The position numbers were made by a program, and so were the translations under genes. The notes under the pieces were generated by a model. It was not told the origin of the DNA. It searched no databases and was given only the letters and a program-made list of their open reading frames with translations. DNA of 64,000 nucleotides from DATATJ01 sp963789075 (GTDB lineage: Bacteria; Acidobacteriota; Vicinamibacteria; Vicinamibacterales; CAVVIG01), in assembly GCA_963789075.1 (NCBI GenBank), contig CAWBJQ010000002.1, positions 186,001 to 250,000 of the forward strand, written 5' to 3'. This document shows positions 20,492 to 31,132 of the stretch, piece by piece (position 1 is the first letter of the stretch; every line of letters starts with the position of its first letter).

Positions 20492-20875
20492 GTGCTCGAA
20501 CGATTTCGGAGCAATAAGCGACAGGAACGGCTGCGCGCGATCGGATGGCTTCTGCTCGTCTTGGGGCTGATGGCCGCGGCCGCGACGTACGGCGTCGCCT
20601 TCCATTACGCCGATGAGGCATTCAACGACGCCAACGCGCTCGGCTATCGCCGCTCGCTCAACCACGGAGTGGGCGCGATGATGGGCAGCTTCGGTCTCAT
20701 GCTCACCGAATGGCAGGAAGCCTGGGGCAGCCCCCTCGGCATGGCAACCAGCGTCGCCGTCTGCGCGGGGCTCTTCGCGGCGTATTTTTTTCGCGTTGCG
20801 TGGGTGCTCGACGACGATGAGCGCGAGGAGCGCCCTCATTCACGCCATGGGGAAGAAGGTAATAATGCCGAGTGA
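20492..20875 (+). CDS. Two-TM membrane protein, 127 aa
   Basis: GTG start at 20492. Two hydrophobic segments (LRAIGWLLLVLGLMAAAATY, about 14-33, and MATSVAVCAGLFAAYFFRVA, about 83-102) flank a loop containing EAFNDANALGYRRSLNHGVG. The C-terminus is acidic then His/Glu-rich (DDDEREERPHSRHGEEGNN). No family recognised. It diverges from the TetR gene. Confidence 0.55.
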   Translation: MLERFRSNKRQERLRAIGWLLLVLGLMAAAATYGVAFHYADEAFNDANALGYRRSLNHGVGAMMGSFGLMLTEWQEAWGSPLGMATSVAVCAGLFAAYFFRVAWVLDDDEREERPHSRHGEEGNNAE

Positions 20876-20989
20876 CGCTATCGGGGCGCACGCGCCGAGG
20901 TGAGCCTGCCGCGTGGTGCGCGCTCGCGGACGGCGTACGATGGCTCAATCCCAACCTGGGCGCCGTCGTCCAATACAGGTGAGATAGCG

Positions 20990-22034
20990 ATGATTCGCAC
21001 GATCTGTATCGCCTTGGCCGCGGCGGCTGCAGCCGCCTTGTGGTGGTGTTCAGCGACAGTGTCGGCGCAGACCCCGATGTCGACGACATCCGCTTCGTCG
21101 CAGACGGAGGACGCTCGGCAGACTCGACAGACTCAGCAGGAGCAGGCGACGCCTGAACCTGCGGCGGTGGATGACCATTTGGTGACGACGATCGGGCACG
21201 ACCTGAACGTCAGTGTCAGCAGCTACACGTACACCGAGCCCAATACGCTGCCCATCTCGATCCACGGTACGAAGGTTAGCGGCGAATATACCGGCACTGT
21301 GTCGCTCAACCAGCGCCAGCACTGGTTTGCGCAGGCCAATGTGCGGGGCAACCTCGGGAATGTCACCTACACGGGCTGGTGCTCACCCTGGGTGATCACG
21401 CCCAACAGCGCTTCGCCGAAACGGCTATGCGGTGGATCTGGGCGATGCCTCACCGTGCGGCGAGACCGGCGACACGGACTGGTATCTGGAAGGCCGCGCC
21501 ATGGTCGGCAAGGATCTCATCGGTCCCGCCTGGGCATTGTCTCCTTACAGCGGCGTGGGTTTTCGTCATTTGTCGAACGGCACGGGCGGCGTTTCTGGCT
21601 ACCGAACGGACGACTATCTCTATCTGCCTGTCGCCGCCACGGTACGGACCGCCGTTGCTTCGCACGTACTGAGCTTCAACATCGAATACGACCGCCTGCT
21701 CCATGGTTGGCAGAAGACCCGCGACTCAGAATTGGGCGGCGGCGCCGTCCCGGCAACGACGACGTCGCCAGCATTCACGATCGATGGCATTACCGACGTC
21801 TCGTTCGCTCAGGATAAAGGAGAGGCGTTGCGCGCGAGTGCGAAATATCAGGTGACCCCGCACTGGTCTGTGGAGCCGTATTACATTCGCTGGAGCGTCA
21901 AGGCCTCGCCGGCGAATTATGAAACCGTCGCGTTCACGGTCAACAACGTGACCGCCCAGGAGCAGCTCGGCTTCTATGAGCCGTCGAACGTGACCAACGA
22001 GTTCGGGGTAAAACTCGGCCTGCACTTTAAGTGA
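20990..22034 (+). CDS. Outer-membrane beta-barrel protein (one frameshift)
   Basis: ATG 20990 starts a signal peptide (MIRTICIALAAAAAAALWW...). The mature protein begins with a Gln/Thr-rich linker, then beta-strands (HDLNVSVSSYTYTEP; VSGEYTGTVSL). Near 21400 the frame shifts: the upstream frame decays into SASPKRLCGG, while the next frame continues RNGYAVDLGDASPCGETGDT then MVGKDLIGPAWALSPYSGVG and RHLSN, and ends with a barrel-like strand and terminal F (FGVKLGLHFK). The aromatic end and alternating strands indicate an outer-membrane porin-like or acyloxyacyl/lipid-A-modifying-like barrel. About 347 aa after repair. Confidence 0.6.
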
Positions 22035-22096
22035 TCGACGCGCTTGCTCGTACCTCCTTTTGTTGGTCTCCCCTCCTCGGGGTGCGATAATTCGGT

Positions 22097-22956
22097 GTGC
22101 GCCTGCTTCTCCTCGCGCTGCCTGCGCTGTTTCTGGCGAGCTCCGCCACGCAAGACCGGCCGCTCCCTGACCAAGGGACCTTCGCAGCGCAGGTCAAGAC
22201 GCACCTGGCGACGGACGAAGAGCGGCAGAGCGGCTACATGTTCATCGAACGACGCACCGAGCAGAAGCTGGACGGGGCCGGGCGGTCGACGAACGAATCC
22301 GTGAAAGTGTTCGAAGTTTACCCGGGCCTCCCAGGAGAGGACCGGTATCGCCGGCTGATCGAAGAAGACGGCAAGCCGGTATCGCCGAGCAAGCTGGCGC
22401 AGGGGATCGCGCTCGGCAGAAAGAGGTGGAGTCGTATGCCCGGCGTCTCTCGACGAGCGCCGCGCGTCAAAAGGAAACGCGGCAACGTGAGACGCAGCGC
22501 CAGCAGTACGCGGCGGCCGTCGACGATCTGTTCCGCATCTACGACATGCACATGGTGCGGCGCGAATCCCTCGAGGGTCACGACACGATCGTCGCCACGC
22601 TGACGCCGAAGGTGGGGGTGAAGCCACAAACCGACGACGGACAAATCATGCGGCATTTCAAGGCACGCGCCTGGATCAGCGAATCGGACTACGAGCTGGT
22701 CCGCGTTGAGATCGAAGCGATCGACGATCTATCACTCGGGTGGGGCCTATTGGCCCGCGTACACCAAGGCACGATCGCCACGTACCAGCGCCGCAAAGTG
22801 AATAACGAGATCTGGCTGCCGGAGCAGGTGACCTGGACCGCCAGCGCGCGCGTGCTGTTGGTGAAGCGCCTGCGGCTTCGTGGCGTGGAGGACTTCTCCG
22901 GGTACCGCAAGTTCACCGTCGACACGTCGACCACGTACCCGCGTCCGGCCCCGTAG
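22097..22956 (+). CDS. Secreted hypothetical protein (one frameshift)
   Basis: GTG start at 22097 with a signal peptide (MRLLLLALPALFLASSATQ). The first frame covers DEERQSGYMFIERRTEQKLD and VKVFEVYPGLPGEDRYRRLI to about 22425. The continuation is in the next frame: VESYARRLSTSAARQKETRQ, YDMHMVRRESLEGHDTIV and RVEIEAIDDLSLGWG, ending TYPRPAP. The overall plan (signal peptide, long helical middle, beta-rich C-terminus about how a value changes with a response variable) resembles secreted acidobacterial proteins such as the one at 56274-57314. Function unknown. Confidence 0.6.
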
Positions 22957-22988
22957 AGGCTTGCCGTTGTCAATTTCTGACGGTCCCC

Positions 22989-25900
22989 TTACTGAGAGAC
23001 GTTCGGTAATTCCCGGTTGATGACCTCCTCGAGCCGCGCGAGTGCGCCGTCTGCAAGCTGCGACAGGTACTGGTACACGTCGAACATCTGCTTTGTTGGC
23101 CGCGCCTCGCGTCCTGAAACGACCGACGACAAAGCCGACAGCTTGTTGTCGAGCGCCTTCGGCGGCAGGTACATCGGATTTTTCCCAGGGACACGCGTGA
23201 GCTCCCCTTCAATGGAGCGCAGCTTCTCCTTGATGACCATCGCCTGCGGGGAGACAGCCTTGCTCTGCGGCAGCTTCGCGAGCTGTTGCTGTGCCTCATG
23301 CACCTTCCGCACCCCGTCGTTCACCATGGAAAGCTTGTCGCGGATCTGCAGGGCCAGATCGAACTGCGCCTGTAAATCTGCGTCGGTTGCGACCCCGTTC
23401 GGATCCCGCCGGACGTCGAGCGGTGCTTCATAGGTCTGCGCCGCGACGGTCAGGCGGACCATGTACCGGCCGGGTGGCGCGATCGGCGGTGCAGCCCTCG
23501 GCGCCGATATCGAGGGCAACTGAACGGCGCTGTCGCCCGCGCGCGCAGCCGCGTACCGCAGGTCCCAGACGAAACGATTCATGCCGGGTCGAGCAGGAAG
23601 GACCGACCCGCCCTGTCCCTGATTCGAGAAGCGCTGAACCTCCTGCCCTGTCCGGTCGATGATGGACAGCGTGAGCGGCCCGGACGGCACTTGTCGCAGG
23701 GAGTACTCGAGCATCGCGCCGCCAGGCGGCTCTTGACCGCCGTCGAGGAAGGTAGGCCGGACGACCCCGTCAGGACCCGGCAGCTCCTCTTCCGCAACAC
23801 TCATTCCTGAACCGTTCGTGTACTGAAGGCCCGCGAACCTGCCCGTTCGCAACATGCCGCGTCCGCCGCGGCCTCGGATCACCGGCTGCGGCGTGAACAC
23901 ATGCGCGAGAGCGGTGGTGACCTCCGGTGTGATCTGGCGAAGCGCGCTGATGTTGTCGAGAATCCAGAAGCCGCGCCCGGAAGTCGCCACCACGAGGTCG
24001 TCGTTCTTGACGAGCATGTTGCTGGCAGACGCTGGCGGCATGTTGCGCCGCAGCGACTGCCAGCTTTCGCCATCGTCGAACGACACGAACACCCCCGTCT
24101 CGGCGCCGGCGAAGAGCAGCCCACGCTTCACGGGGTCCTCGCGAATGACGTAGGTGAACGACGGAGCGCTGATGCCGCTGGTGATCCTCTGCCACGTTTT
24201 GCCGTAGTCCGTCGTTTTGTACAGATAGGGCTGGAGGTCGCTCAGCCGGTGCCGCTCGGCAGCCAGATAGACGGTTCCCGGAGCGTGGCGCGACACATCC
24301 AGCGCGAGGATCGTCGACCACTCTGGGAGATCCGGCGGCGATACGTTCTGCCAGGTCTTCCCTCCGTCCGGCGACATCTGGACGGTGCTGTCGTCCGTGC
24401 CGATCCACAGCTCGCCTTTCTTGATCGGCGATTCGGCGATCGTGCGGATCGTGCTGACGTAGTACAGCGACGACTCGATCGTCGTCAGCGGCCGGCCGAT
24501 CAGCTCCTGCATCTTGTCCTGACGGTTGCGCGTGAGATCGCCGCTGAGCTTGTCCCACGACATCCCTTCGTTGGTCGACCTGAACACGTACTGGGCCGCC
24601 GTGTAGATGGTGTTCGGGTCGTGCGGCGAGACCATGACCGGGAACGTGTAGTAGAAGCGGTACTTCACGTCCTTGACCGGCGCGCCGAACTCGTTCTCGG
24701 GCCAGACGCTGATGTCGAGCGTCTGTCTGGTCTTCCGATCCCAGCGGACCATCGCCGTCCGATCGCAGGCGTACACGACGCTGCCGTCCGGCTTGACCGC
24801 TGTCCGGCCGCCCTCTCCTCCGCCGATGTCGATCGCGTCCGGCCAGCCGATCGCGCCGCTACGGCTGCGGCTCGCAACGGCGATGTGTGAGTTGTCGTTC
24901 TGTGCGGCGTCACAACCAGTACGGGTCCTGGTCGTCGATAGCTAGGCTGAAGAATTCCGAGGTGGGCTGGTTGTCGATCGTCGACCACGAAAAGCCGCCG
25001 TCGAGTGTGATCGAGCCGCCACCGTCGCCGCCGTCGATCATGCGCTTCGGGTTCTTCGGGTCGATCCAGAGCGAATGGTGATCGGCGTGCCGCATCGGCA
25101 TGACCGCGAACGTCACGCCGCCGTCCGTCGACTTGTAGAGCGCCTGCGACAGCACGTAGATCGTGTCGACGTCGCCGGTGTCGGCGGCGATCTGGAAGTA
25201 CATCATCGGGTTGAACAGCATCGCCACGTCGGCCGACGCGCGCGTCCAGGTCGCTCCCGAGTCGTCCGATCGATACAGACCGCCGGCGTCCGCCTCCACC
25301 ATCGCGTAGTAGCGGGTCGGCCGCGCGGGCGAGATCGCGAGCACGCTCTTGCCGATGATCCCCTTCGGAAGGCCAGGGTTGTGCGTGATCTCGGTCCAGG
25401 TCGTGCCGCCGTCGGTGGATTTGTAGATGCCGCTGTCGGCGCCGCCGCTGACCTCGTCCCATGGCAGCCGCGCGTACTCGTTCAGCGACGCAATCAAAAT
25501 GTCCGGATGGGCCGGGTCCATCGACAGGCCGATCGCGCCCGCCTTGTCGCTCTTGTACAGGATCCGCTGCCAGGTCTTCCCTCCGTCCCGCGTGCGAAAT
25601 ATGCCGCGGTCGGGATTGGTGCCGTAGATGTCGCCCCGGGCGGCCACGTAGACGATGTCGGGATTGGTCGGATGGATCAGGAGCCGGGCGATGTGCCGCG
25701 TGTTCGCGAGGCCGACGTTGGTCCACGTGTCGCCGCCGTCGGTCGACTTCCACACCCCATCGCCGGGCGTCGTGTGCTGGTACGCGTTCCCTTCACCGGT
25801 GCCGACGTAGACGATCTTGGGGTTGCTGCGCGACACGTCGATCGCGCCAACGGAAGCGAGCTTGAAAAACCTGTCGGTCGCGTTGCGCCAGTTGGCACCC

Positions 25901-26193
25901 GCGTCGACCGTTTTCCACACGCCGCCGTGCGCGGTCCCCATGTAGAACACCATCGGGTTATCAGGATCCCCGACCACCGCCGGCGCGCGTCCACCGCGGA
26001 ACGGGCCGACCAGCCGCCACTGGAGGGCCGCCAGGAATGAGGCGTCGACGCGCGGGTACTCTGCAGTACCGCCTTGCATGATGCTGCGCCCGCCGATCGC
26101 TTCGGGCGCACGACTGGAGGAGACCGTTATCAGAAAACAAGCCGCCGCCGCGAAGAGCACGCGGCCACCGAGCCTCAACCCAGGCCTCGACAT
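22989..26193 (-). CDS. Secreted VPS10/sortilin-like BNR-repeat protein (one frameshift)
   Basis: Second member of the family found at 2795-6052. ATG 26193 follows a consensus AGGAGG. A signal peptide (GRVLFAAAACFLITVSSS) precedes LQWRLVGPFRGGRAPAVVGD and serial Asp-box repeats (KTVDAGANW, KSTDGGDTW, RTRDGGKTW, KSTDGGTTW, RSDDSGATW). At about 24912 a single-base change makes the N-terminal frame stop (DDQDPYWL), while the next frame continues AAQNDNSHIAVASRS and IGGGEGGRTAVKPDGSV, through more repeats (SPDGGKTW, KTTDYGKTW, SFDDGESW), to a helical C-terminal region ending NRELPNVSQ. The repaired length is about 1067 aa, matching the paralog. Likely extracytoplasmic; enzymatic role unproven. Confidence 0.82.
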
Positions 26194-26257
26194 CTTTGTC
26201 CTCCTTTTCCTCCGTCGACACTTCGCCGGATGCCGCGGACCTTTATATCACTGCGAA

Positions 26258-28016
26258 CTACGGCGCCGGCTTCGCCGAGAGCGTCACAACGGTATAGTGC
26301 TCGATCGTGCGAAGGGTGAACTCGCCGACGCTCCCGTGCAGAGAGAGACCATCGAACTCGAGGCTGGGCCGGTCCGGCGACAAAACCTTGACTTCCCAGC
26401 GGCTCAAATCCTCGACCAGCCCGCTCAGTTCCAGGCGGACTCTCACGTTCTCTGCTGGGGCCTGGTGATCGTAGTTGAGCAAGTGGAGAATCAAAGTTCG
26501 ACCGTCGGGTTTCTGAGTCAACTGGCCCATCACGTAGCCGCGCGGCTCCAGGTTGAGGCGAGGCCCTCCGGCCGCGGCTTCGACGCGCGCCCCAACTCGT
26601 TGCCCCGCCTTTGCGCCCCTGATGATGATGCCCCCGCCGGCAGCGAACGTGTCCAGCCTAGCCTGTTGCTCGGCGCTGAGATTCGGCAGGTCCGCTGGCA
26701 TCACCAGCACTTTGAACCGGTCGAGGGGGACTCCCTTGTCCAGGTGCGCAAGCACTTTGGTCTCGAAGAAGACGCTCTGTTTGAGAAATTCGTCGGCGAG
26801 CGGGTTCAGCGGCTGTGCGGAGATCAAGTGCGATCTGCGCCGCCGCCGCCGCGTGGTGGTACAGCTCCTGATGCTCACTTTAGGAAATGGTTGTATTGAG
26901 CGATGGCGGCCCAGGCTTCGAGGGCGTCCGGCTCGCCCTTGATCAGCGCGGAGAGGAATCGGCCCTCGATGTTGCGCGAGGTAGCCGCACCGAACGCGTA
27001 GGCCTCGGCGATGGAAAGCTTCTGCTCGGCCGGATTGGGGATGCAGCGCTCGCGCGGGCCGCAGTGGTAAAGGTCGTTCTCATACTTCAGCGGCTGCCAA
27101 GGCTGCTTCTCGCCGCTCAGGAATTTGATCTTGCGCGCATTGTCCACCTGCCAATTACGGCCCCACACCCCCGGAGTGTCCTTGCCGTCCTCCTCCCAGA
27201 TCGACTTCGTCACTGTCGTTCATCCCAAATCGGCCCGGCGGAATATGGATGTTGGCGTAGACCATGACCTTCGGCCGTCCGGTCTCACGCGCCTTGCGCT
27301 CCGCCATCCGCTGCGTGTCATCGAGCAACTGGGCCAAGCCGTCGTCGTAACCGATCATGTTGTCCCAGACGATCGCATCCACTCCTGCGTCCACCGCCAG
27401 TTCGGCCTTTTTCAAGAGATAGGCGCGCCAGCCGGCCTTGCGCGCGTCCGCCAGCCTGCGCTTCCAGGAAATGTGCAGCCGGTGCTTGGTTTGGTCGACA
27501 TAGAACATACGGGATGCCGTGCATCCAGAGACCGTATTTCTTCGTTTCCGGGTCATCGCGGAAGGCGCTCGTGCGGAACATGTTTGAAGCTGACAGGTAA
27601 GCCGACACCCGGATGTCGTTCTCATGGCAGCGCGCGATGACCTTTTTCAGATTTTCCCGGTTCTCTTCCTCATCCTTCACCGACCACCCACTGCTCCAGG
27701 TGACCCAGATCCAGTTGAACTCCGCCTGCTTGAGCAAGCCCAGCATTTGCTCGAAATCGCGGTCGTAGATGTGGGTCAGCACATCCTTCTCGTCGGCGCT
27801 GAACTTCTTGCCCCACCAGGTCCGGTCGGCCTTCCAGCTCTCGATTTGTCCGCCGTCCAGCCGGATGAAACGAAAATTCCCCTGCTCCGCCCACGGCGGC
27901 ACGTCCTCCGCCTTGGCGCGATACAGTTTCGGCGCCGGCTGAAAAGACCGGGCGGAGGAGAGCAGCAAGGACGCGGCAACCAAACCACGCCCCAATGCTT
28001 TTTGCGATTCGGACAT
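26258..28016 (-). CDS. Secreted glycoside-hydrolase-like TIM-barrel protein (several frameshifts)
   Basis: The N-terminal frame (28016 leftwards) has a signal peptide then EQGNFRFIRLDGGQIESWKA, FNWIWVTWSSGWSVKDEEEN and HENDIRVSAYLSASNMF. The frame changes near 27510 to MFYVDQTKHRLHISWKRRLA, AELAVDAGVDAIVWDNMIG and VYANIHIPPGRFGMN, near 27210 to TKSIWEEDGKDTPGVWG, and near 26870 within a GCC/GCG run to the C-terminal domain (VFFETKVLAHLDKGVPLDRF; AAGGGIIIRGA; HLLNYDHQAP). The DAGVDAIVWDN strand, the (K/N)VLVMPADLPNLS glutamine-amidotransferase-like trimerisation region and the beta-sandwich tail recall beta-galactosidase-trimerisation-type glycosidases. Substrate and catalytic acids not certain. 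Confidence 0.55.
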
Positions 28017-28162
28017 GCTCTGCAGGGTTCGACATCATGAAACCAATCGCCGCGCCGACCAGCGGGGGAATGGGGCACCTCGACCATTCACGTCATTGAT
28101 CGCACACCGACCCAACCACGAGCATGGTCGATGGCATAGAGGATGAGTGCGAAGATACCCTG

Positions 28163-29096
28163 ATGAGACACCCGTGCATTGTTCTCGGCGCCTTGTTGAT
28201 CTGCGGAATGATGTCGCCCCTGGCGGCGCAAGAAAAGACGACGGTCGGTCCACCGAATGCCTTTACTTGCGACACCGGGTTGGTCCTCGACTATTCGTGT
28301 TCGATGCCCGACGCCGTCGCCTCGCCCGACCCCTCTACCCCAGCCGACAATCAGCCTACTGTCGCGTTTGGCCAGGTGGTGGGCCAGCCAGCGCCGGCGC
28401 CGCCCACACCGCAGCATACGGGAATCAACGCGATGCTCGGCCACCTCGTCGAGGATGTGAAGCATCTTCCGTCCAAGGAGAATTTGTTTTGGACGGGCAT
28501 CGGCGGTGGACTGGCCCTGGCGACCCATCCGGTGGACGACACGTTGAACGCCCACCTGATGGGCCCGACGCTGGACAAATTCTTCAAGCCGGGCGCTGTC
28601 ATGGGGCAGCTTTACGTCCTGCTTCCGGCCGCCGCCACGATCTACGGGGTCGGCCGCGCGATCGATGACAAGCGAGTCTCCCATATGGGTAGCGACCTGA
28701 TTCAGTCCGAGATTGATTTCCGAGCTGATGGTGGAGAGCCTGAAGTACACCGTCCGGCGCAAACGGCCCAACGGCGGCAGCGGCTACTCGTTCCCGTCGG
28801 GCCACGCGGCTGACACGATGGCGTTCGCCACGGCCCTCGAGCGGCATCTCAACTGGCGCTTTTTCGTACCGGCGTATGCGTTTGCCTCGTACGTCGCGAT
28901 GTCGCGGCTCAACTACAACGAGCATTTCATCAGTGACGTCATGTTCGGTTCGGCCGTCGGGATCATTGCGGGCCGAACCGTCACCCGTCCCGGCCACGAG
29001 CCCTTCCCCCTTCAGGCGACGGCGGTTCCGGGGGGCATGGCCATCATGTATGTGCGGCCGCAACGGCACGAGGCGCGGCCGGTGCCGGCTCAGTAA
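28163..29096 (+). CDS. PAP2-superfamily phosphatase (one frameshift)
   Basis: Type 2 phosphatidic-acid phosphatase family, acting on lipid phosphates at the membrane. ATG 28163 begins a signal peptide or anchor (VLGALLICGMMSPLAAQ). The first frame includes LPSKENLFWTGIGGGLALAT. Near 28713 the frame changes to the catalytic part, where all three PAP2 motifs are visible: KYTVRRKRP (K-x6-R-P), PSGH within YSFPSGHAADTMAF, and SRLNYNEHFISDV (S-R-x5-H-x3-D). The tail after the barrel of helices is short and Pro/Arg-rich. Length about 311 aa after repair. Confidence 0.82.
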
Positions 29097-29361
29097 GCAC
29101 TTGGCTCCAGTCGATCGGCGGATCGCCAAGAATGGCTCGGTGCTGACGCTCCTCTGGTACCGATCCACCACATCTTGATATCGCGCGTTCGCATTCTCGA
29201 CGACAATGTCGGTGGCTGTGCGCCGGAAACGTGGGTTGCACACTGAGTAATCTATTCCCGCAAGAACAAGGAATAAGCGACCAACGGCCCGAGTCTATCT
29301 AATTGAAACGGGCACGCGTCCTCAATGACGAGGCGACGGGACGTTTCAAGGAGATTGAGCT

Positions 29362-29775
29362 GTGAACATCAGGAGAACGGCGGTCGTCGCGCTGTCCGCG
29401 GCCATGCTCGGGGCCGTTTCGGCTTCGAGCGCCAGTGCCGACGAATGGAACAAGCTGACCTATCTGACTTTCAGTCAGGACGTGGCGATTCCCGGTAAGG
29501 TGCTGCCGGCCGGAACGTACACATTCCGATTGGTCGATTCGCCGTCGGAGCGCCACATCGTGCAGATCTTCAATCAGAGTGGCAGACAACTGATTGCCAC
29601 GCTTCTGACGGTGGCGGACCAGCGCCTCTCGCCACCTGATGAGACTGTCATCATGTTCGGCGAGCCGGCTGGCAATGCCCCGCCCCCGATCACGCGCTGG
29701 TTTTTCCCAGGTGACACCGTTGGCGAGGAATTCATCTATCCGAAATCATCCCCTGCAATGCCCTCAATGCCCTAG
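29362..29775 (+). CDS. Secreted hypothetical protein, 137 aa
   Basis: GTG at 29362 follows AAGGAG. A signal peptide (VVALSAAMLGAVSASSASA) precedes a small beta-barrel-like domain: KLTYLTFSQDVAIPGKVLPA, GTYTFRL, RHIVQIFNQSGRQLIATLLT and VIMFGEPAG. The 'V-x-L-P-A-G-T-Y-T-F' core recurs in many small secreted acidobacterial proteins. Function unknown. Confidence 0.65.
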   Translation: MNIRRTAVVALSAAMLGAVSASSASADEWNKLTYLTFSQDVAIPGKVLPAGTYTFRLVDSPSERHIVQIFNQSGRQLIATLLTVADQRLSPPDETVIMFGEPAGNAPPPITRWFFPGDTVGEEFIYPKSSPAMPSMP

Positions 29776-30208
29776 AAAGCCGGTCCTCGCTTTTTGCGCC
29801 ACGGCCGAGCACGTTTGACGCTCGCCGCGGCGCAGGCACGGTCTCTCGCGGCCCCAGAACCGAACGCGACGCGTCATTCCCCAGAAGCATCCCTGCGACC
29901 GGCCGAGGCACTCCGCCATATCCGAGTGACTCAAGAGGAACGCTTTCACCTCTCGGTACGAACGCGAGAGCGCTCGCCGGATTCGGATCTCCCACGTCGG
30001 ACCGACCATCGGGTTCTGAGCGTGACCCTGGATCCTGCGACGCTTCGTTCGTGAATCGACGCTCGCGCTCGGTGTCTCGAGGGGCCGGCGGCAACCCGCG
30101 TCGCTAATAGACGATTAGGAATAATCAGCGCCCAGTTCGGGTCTCCATCCTGAAGCCACAACGCGTTCCGTGACGAACGTGACGGCACCACAGGGGAGTT
30201 GAAGGACC
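29776..30208. other. Intergenic region, no gene supported
   Basis: This 433-bp region precedes the 73-aa gene and signal peptidase I. A minus-strand frame (29732-30094) has no ribosome-binding site and low-complexity, charged sequence, and is rejected. A small dyad CTAAT-AGACG-ATTAG sits near 30105, roughly 100 bp before the next start, and might belong to the promoter. Confidence 0.35.
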
Positions 30209-30430
30209 ATGCGGGCGATGTTCGCGAACTTGACACCGGCCGACTTCAGACGTCGTTCACCGAAAGAGTTGCGCGCGGTCGCGCGCCGTCGAGTGCACGT
30301 GCTGTTCGATGAGATTCAGGTCGCTATCTACAACGATGACCGCCCGAAGATCAACTATCTGATGGCGGAGCTCGCCGACGCGACGGCCGACGAACAGGGA
30401 CAAACGAGCACAGTGAGGCTGCCAGGATGA
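30209..30430 (+). CDS. Small cytosolic hypothetical protein, 73 aa
   Basis: ATG 30209 follows GGAG/GAAGGA. The protein is basic at the N-terminus (TPADFRRRSPKELRAVARRR) and contains VLFDEIQVAIYNDDRPKINY then LMAELADATADEQ, predicted mostly helical. No family recognised. Its stop overlaps the ATG of the signal peptidase gene by 4 bp (ATGA), so the two are translationally coupled, and a role with the peptidase is an inference from coupling only. Confidence 0.6.
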   Translation: MRAMFANLTPADFRRRSPKELRAVARRRVHVLFDEIQVAIYNDDRPKINYLMAELADATADEQGQTSTVRLPG

Positions 30431-30945
30431 TCGCCTGGCATGCCGTCGTCCTCTCAGGCGTCCGGACGCTCGCGTCCGCCGCCGTGTACACCACGCTCAT
30501 CGTCACTTTCGGATTTCAGGTGGTGCGGGTCGACGGTCTCAGCATGGCGCCGACGCTGCAGGACCAGGATCGGCTCATCGTCAACCGGTTGGTGTACGAG
30601 CTGGGCGATCCGGGGCGCGGTGACATCGTCATGCTGTACTACCCGCGGAATCCCGAGATGCTGTTCGTCAAGCGCGTGATTGCGAAGGAAGGCGACACGG
30701 TCCAGAGTGTGGACGGCACGGTCTACGTCAACCATGAGCCGCTGCGCGACGACTACGTGCGCGACGAGTTCCGCAGCCACGACGATTGGGGACCCCAGGT
30801 GGTACAAGAGGGCTACTACCTGGTGATGGGCGATCATCGCAACGACAGCTCCGACAGTCGTCACTGGGGTCCGGTGCCGAAGAAGTACATCGTTGGGAAG
30901 GTCAACGCTCGCTTGTGGCCTATTGTGACCGCGAGGATCTTCTAG
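30427..30945 (+). CDS. lepB: Signal peptidase I, 172 aa
   Basis: Membrane-anchored serine protease that removes Sec signal peptides. One N-terminal membrane segment (residues about 10-32) precedes the catalytic domain. The Ser-Lys dyad is S39 in VDGLSMAPTLQ and K82 in MLFVKRVIAKEGD. The conserved box MGDHRNDSSDSRHWGPV is at about 134-150. At 172 aa it is a compact, one-TM form, as in Gram-positives and many Acidobacteria, rather than the two-TM E. coli type. It is coupled to the preceding 73-aa gene. Confidence 0.9.
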   Translation: MIAWHAVVLSGVRTLASAAVYTTLIVTFGFQVVRVDGLSMAPTLQDQDRLIVNRLVYELGDPGRGDIVMLYYPRNPEMLFVKRVIAKEGDTVQSVDGTVYVNHEPLRDDYVRDEFRSHDDWGPQVVQEGYYLVMGDHRNDSSDSRHWGPVPKKYIVGKVNARLWPIVTARIF

Positions 30946-31132
30946 ACCCCTGAATCTGCCTGTCACGACTTTCGGTTATTTCATCCAGACCGCAGCACCA
31001 TCCGCGCGGAATATTTCACGGGCACGCGTGGTCTGTATATGTGAAGACACCCTTGGTCCCGAATACGGCAGGCTGATGCCGGATTCCGGGAGCCACCATG
31101 AACGGAACGTCCATTGAACGGGAGACCACGCC

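Noticed and set aside
29732..30094. A 120-aa minus-strand frame in the 29.8-30.2 kb gap
   Set aside because: No ribosome-binding site, charged low-complexity sequence, no family; probably chance.
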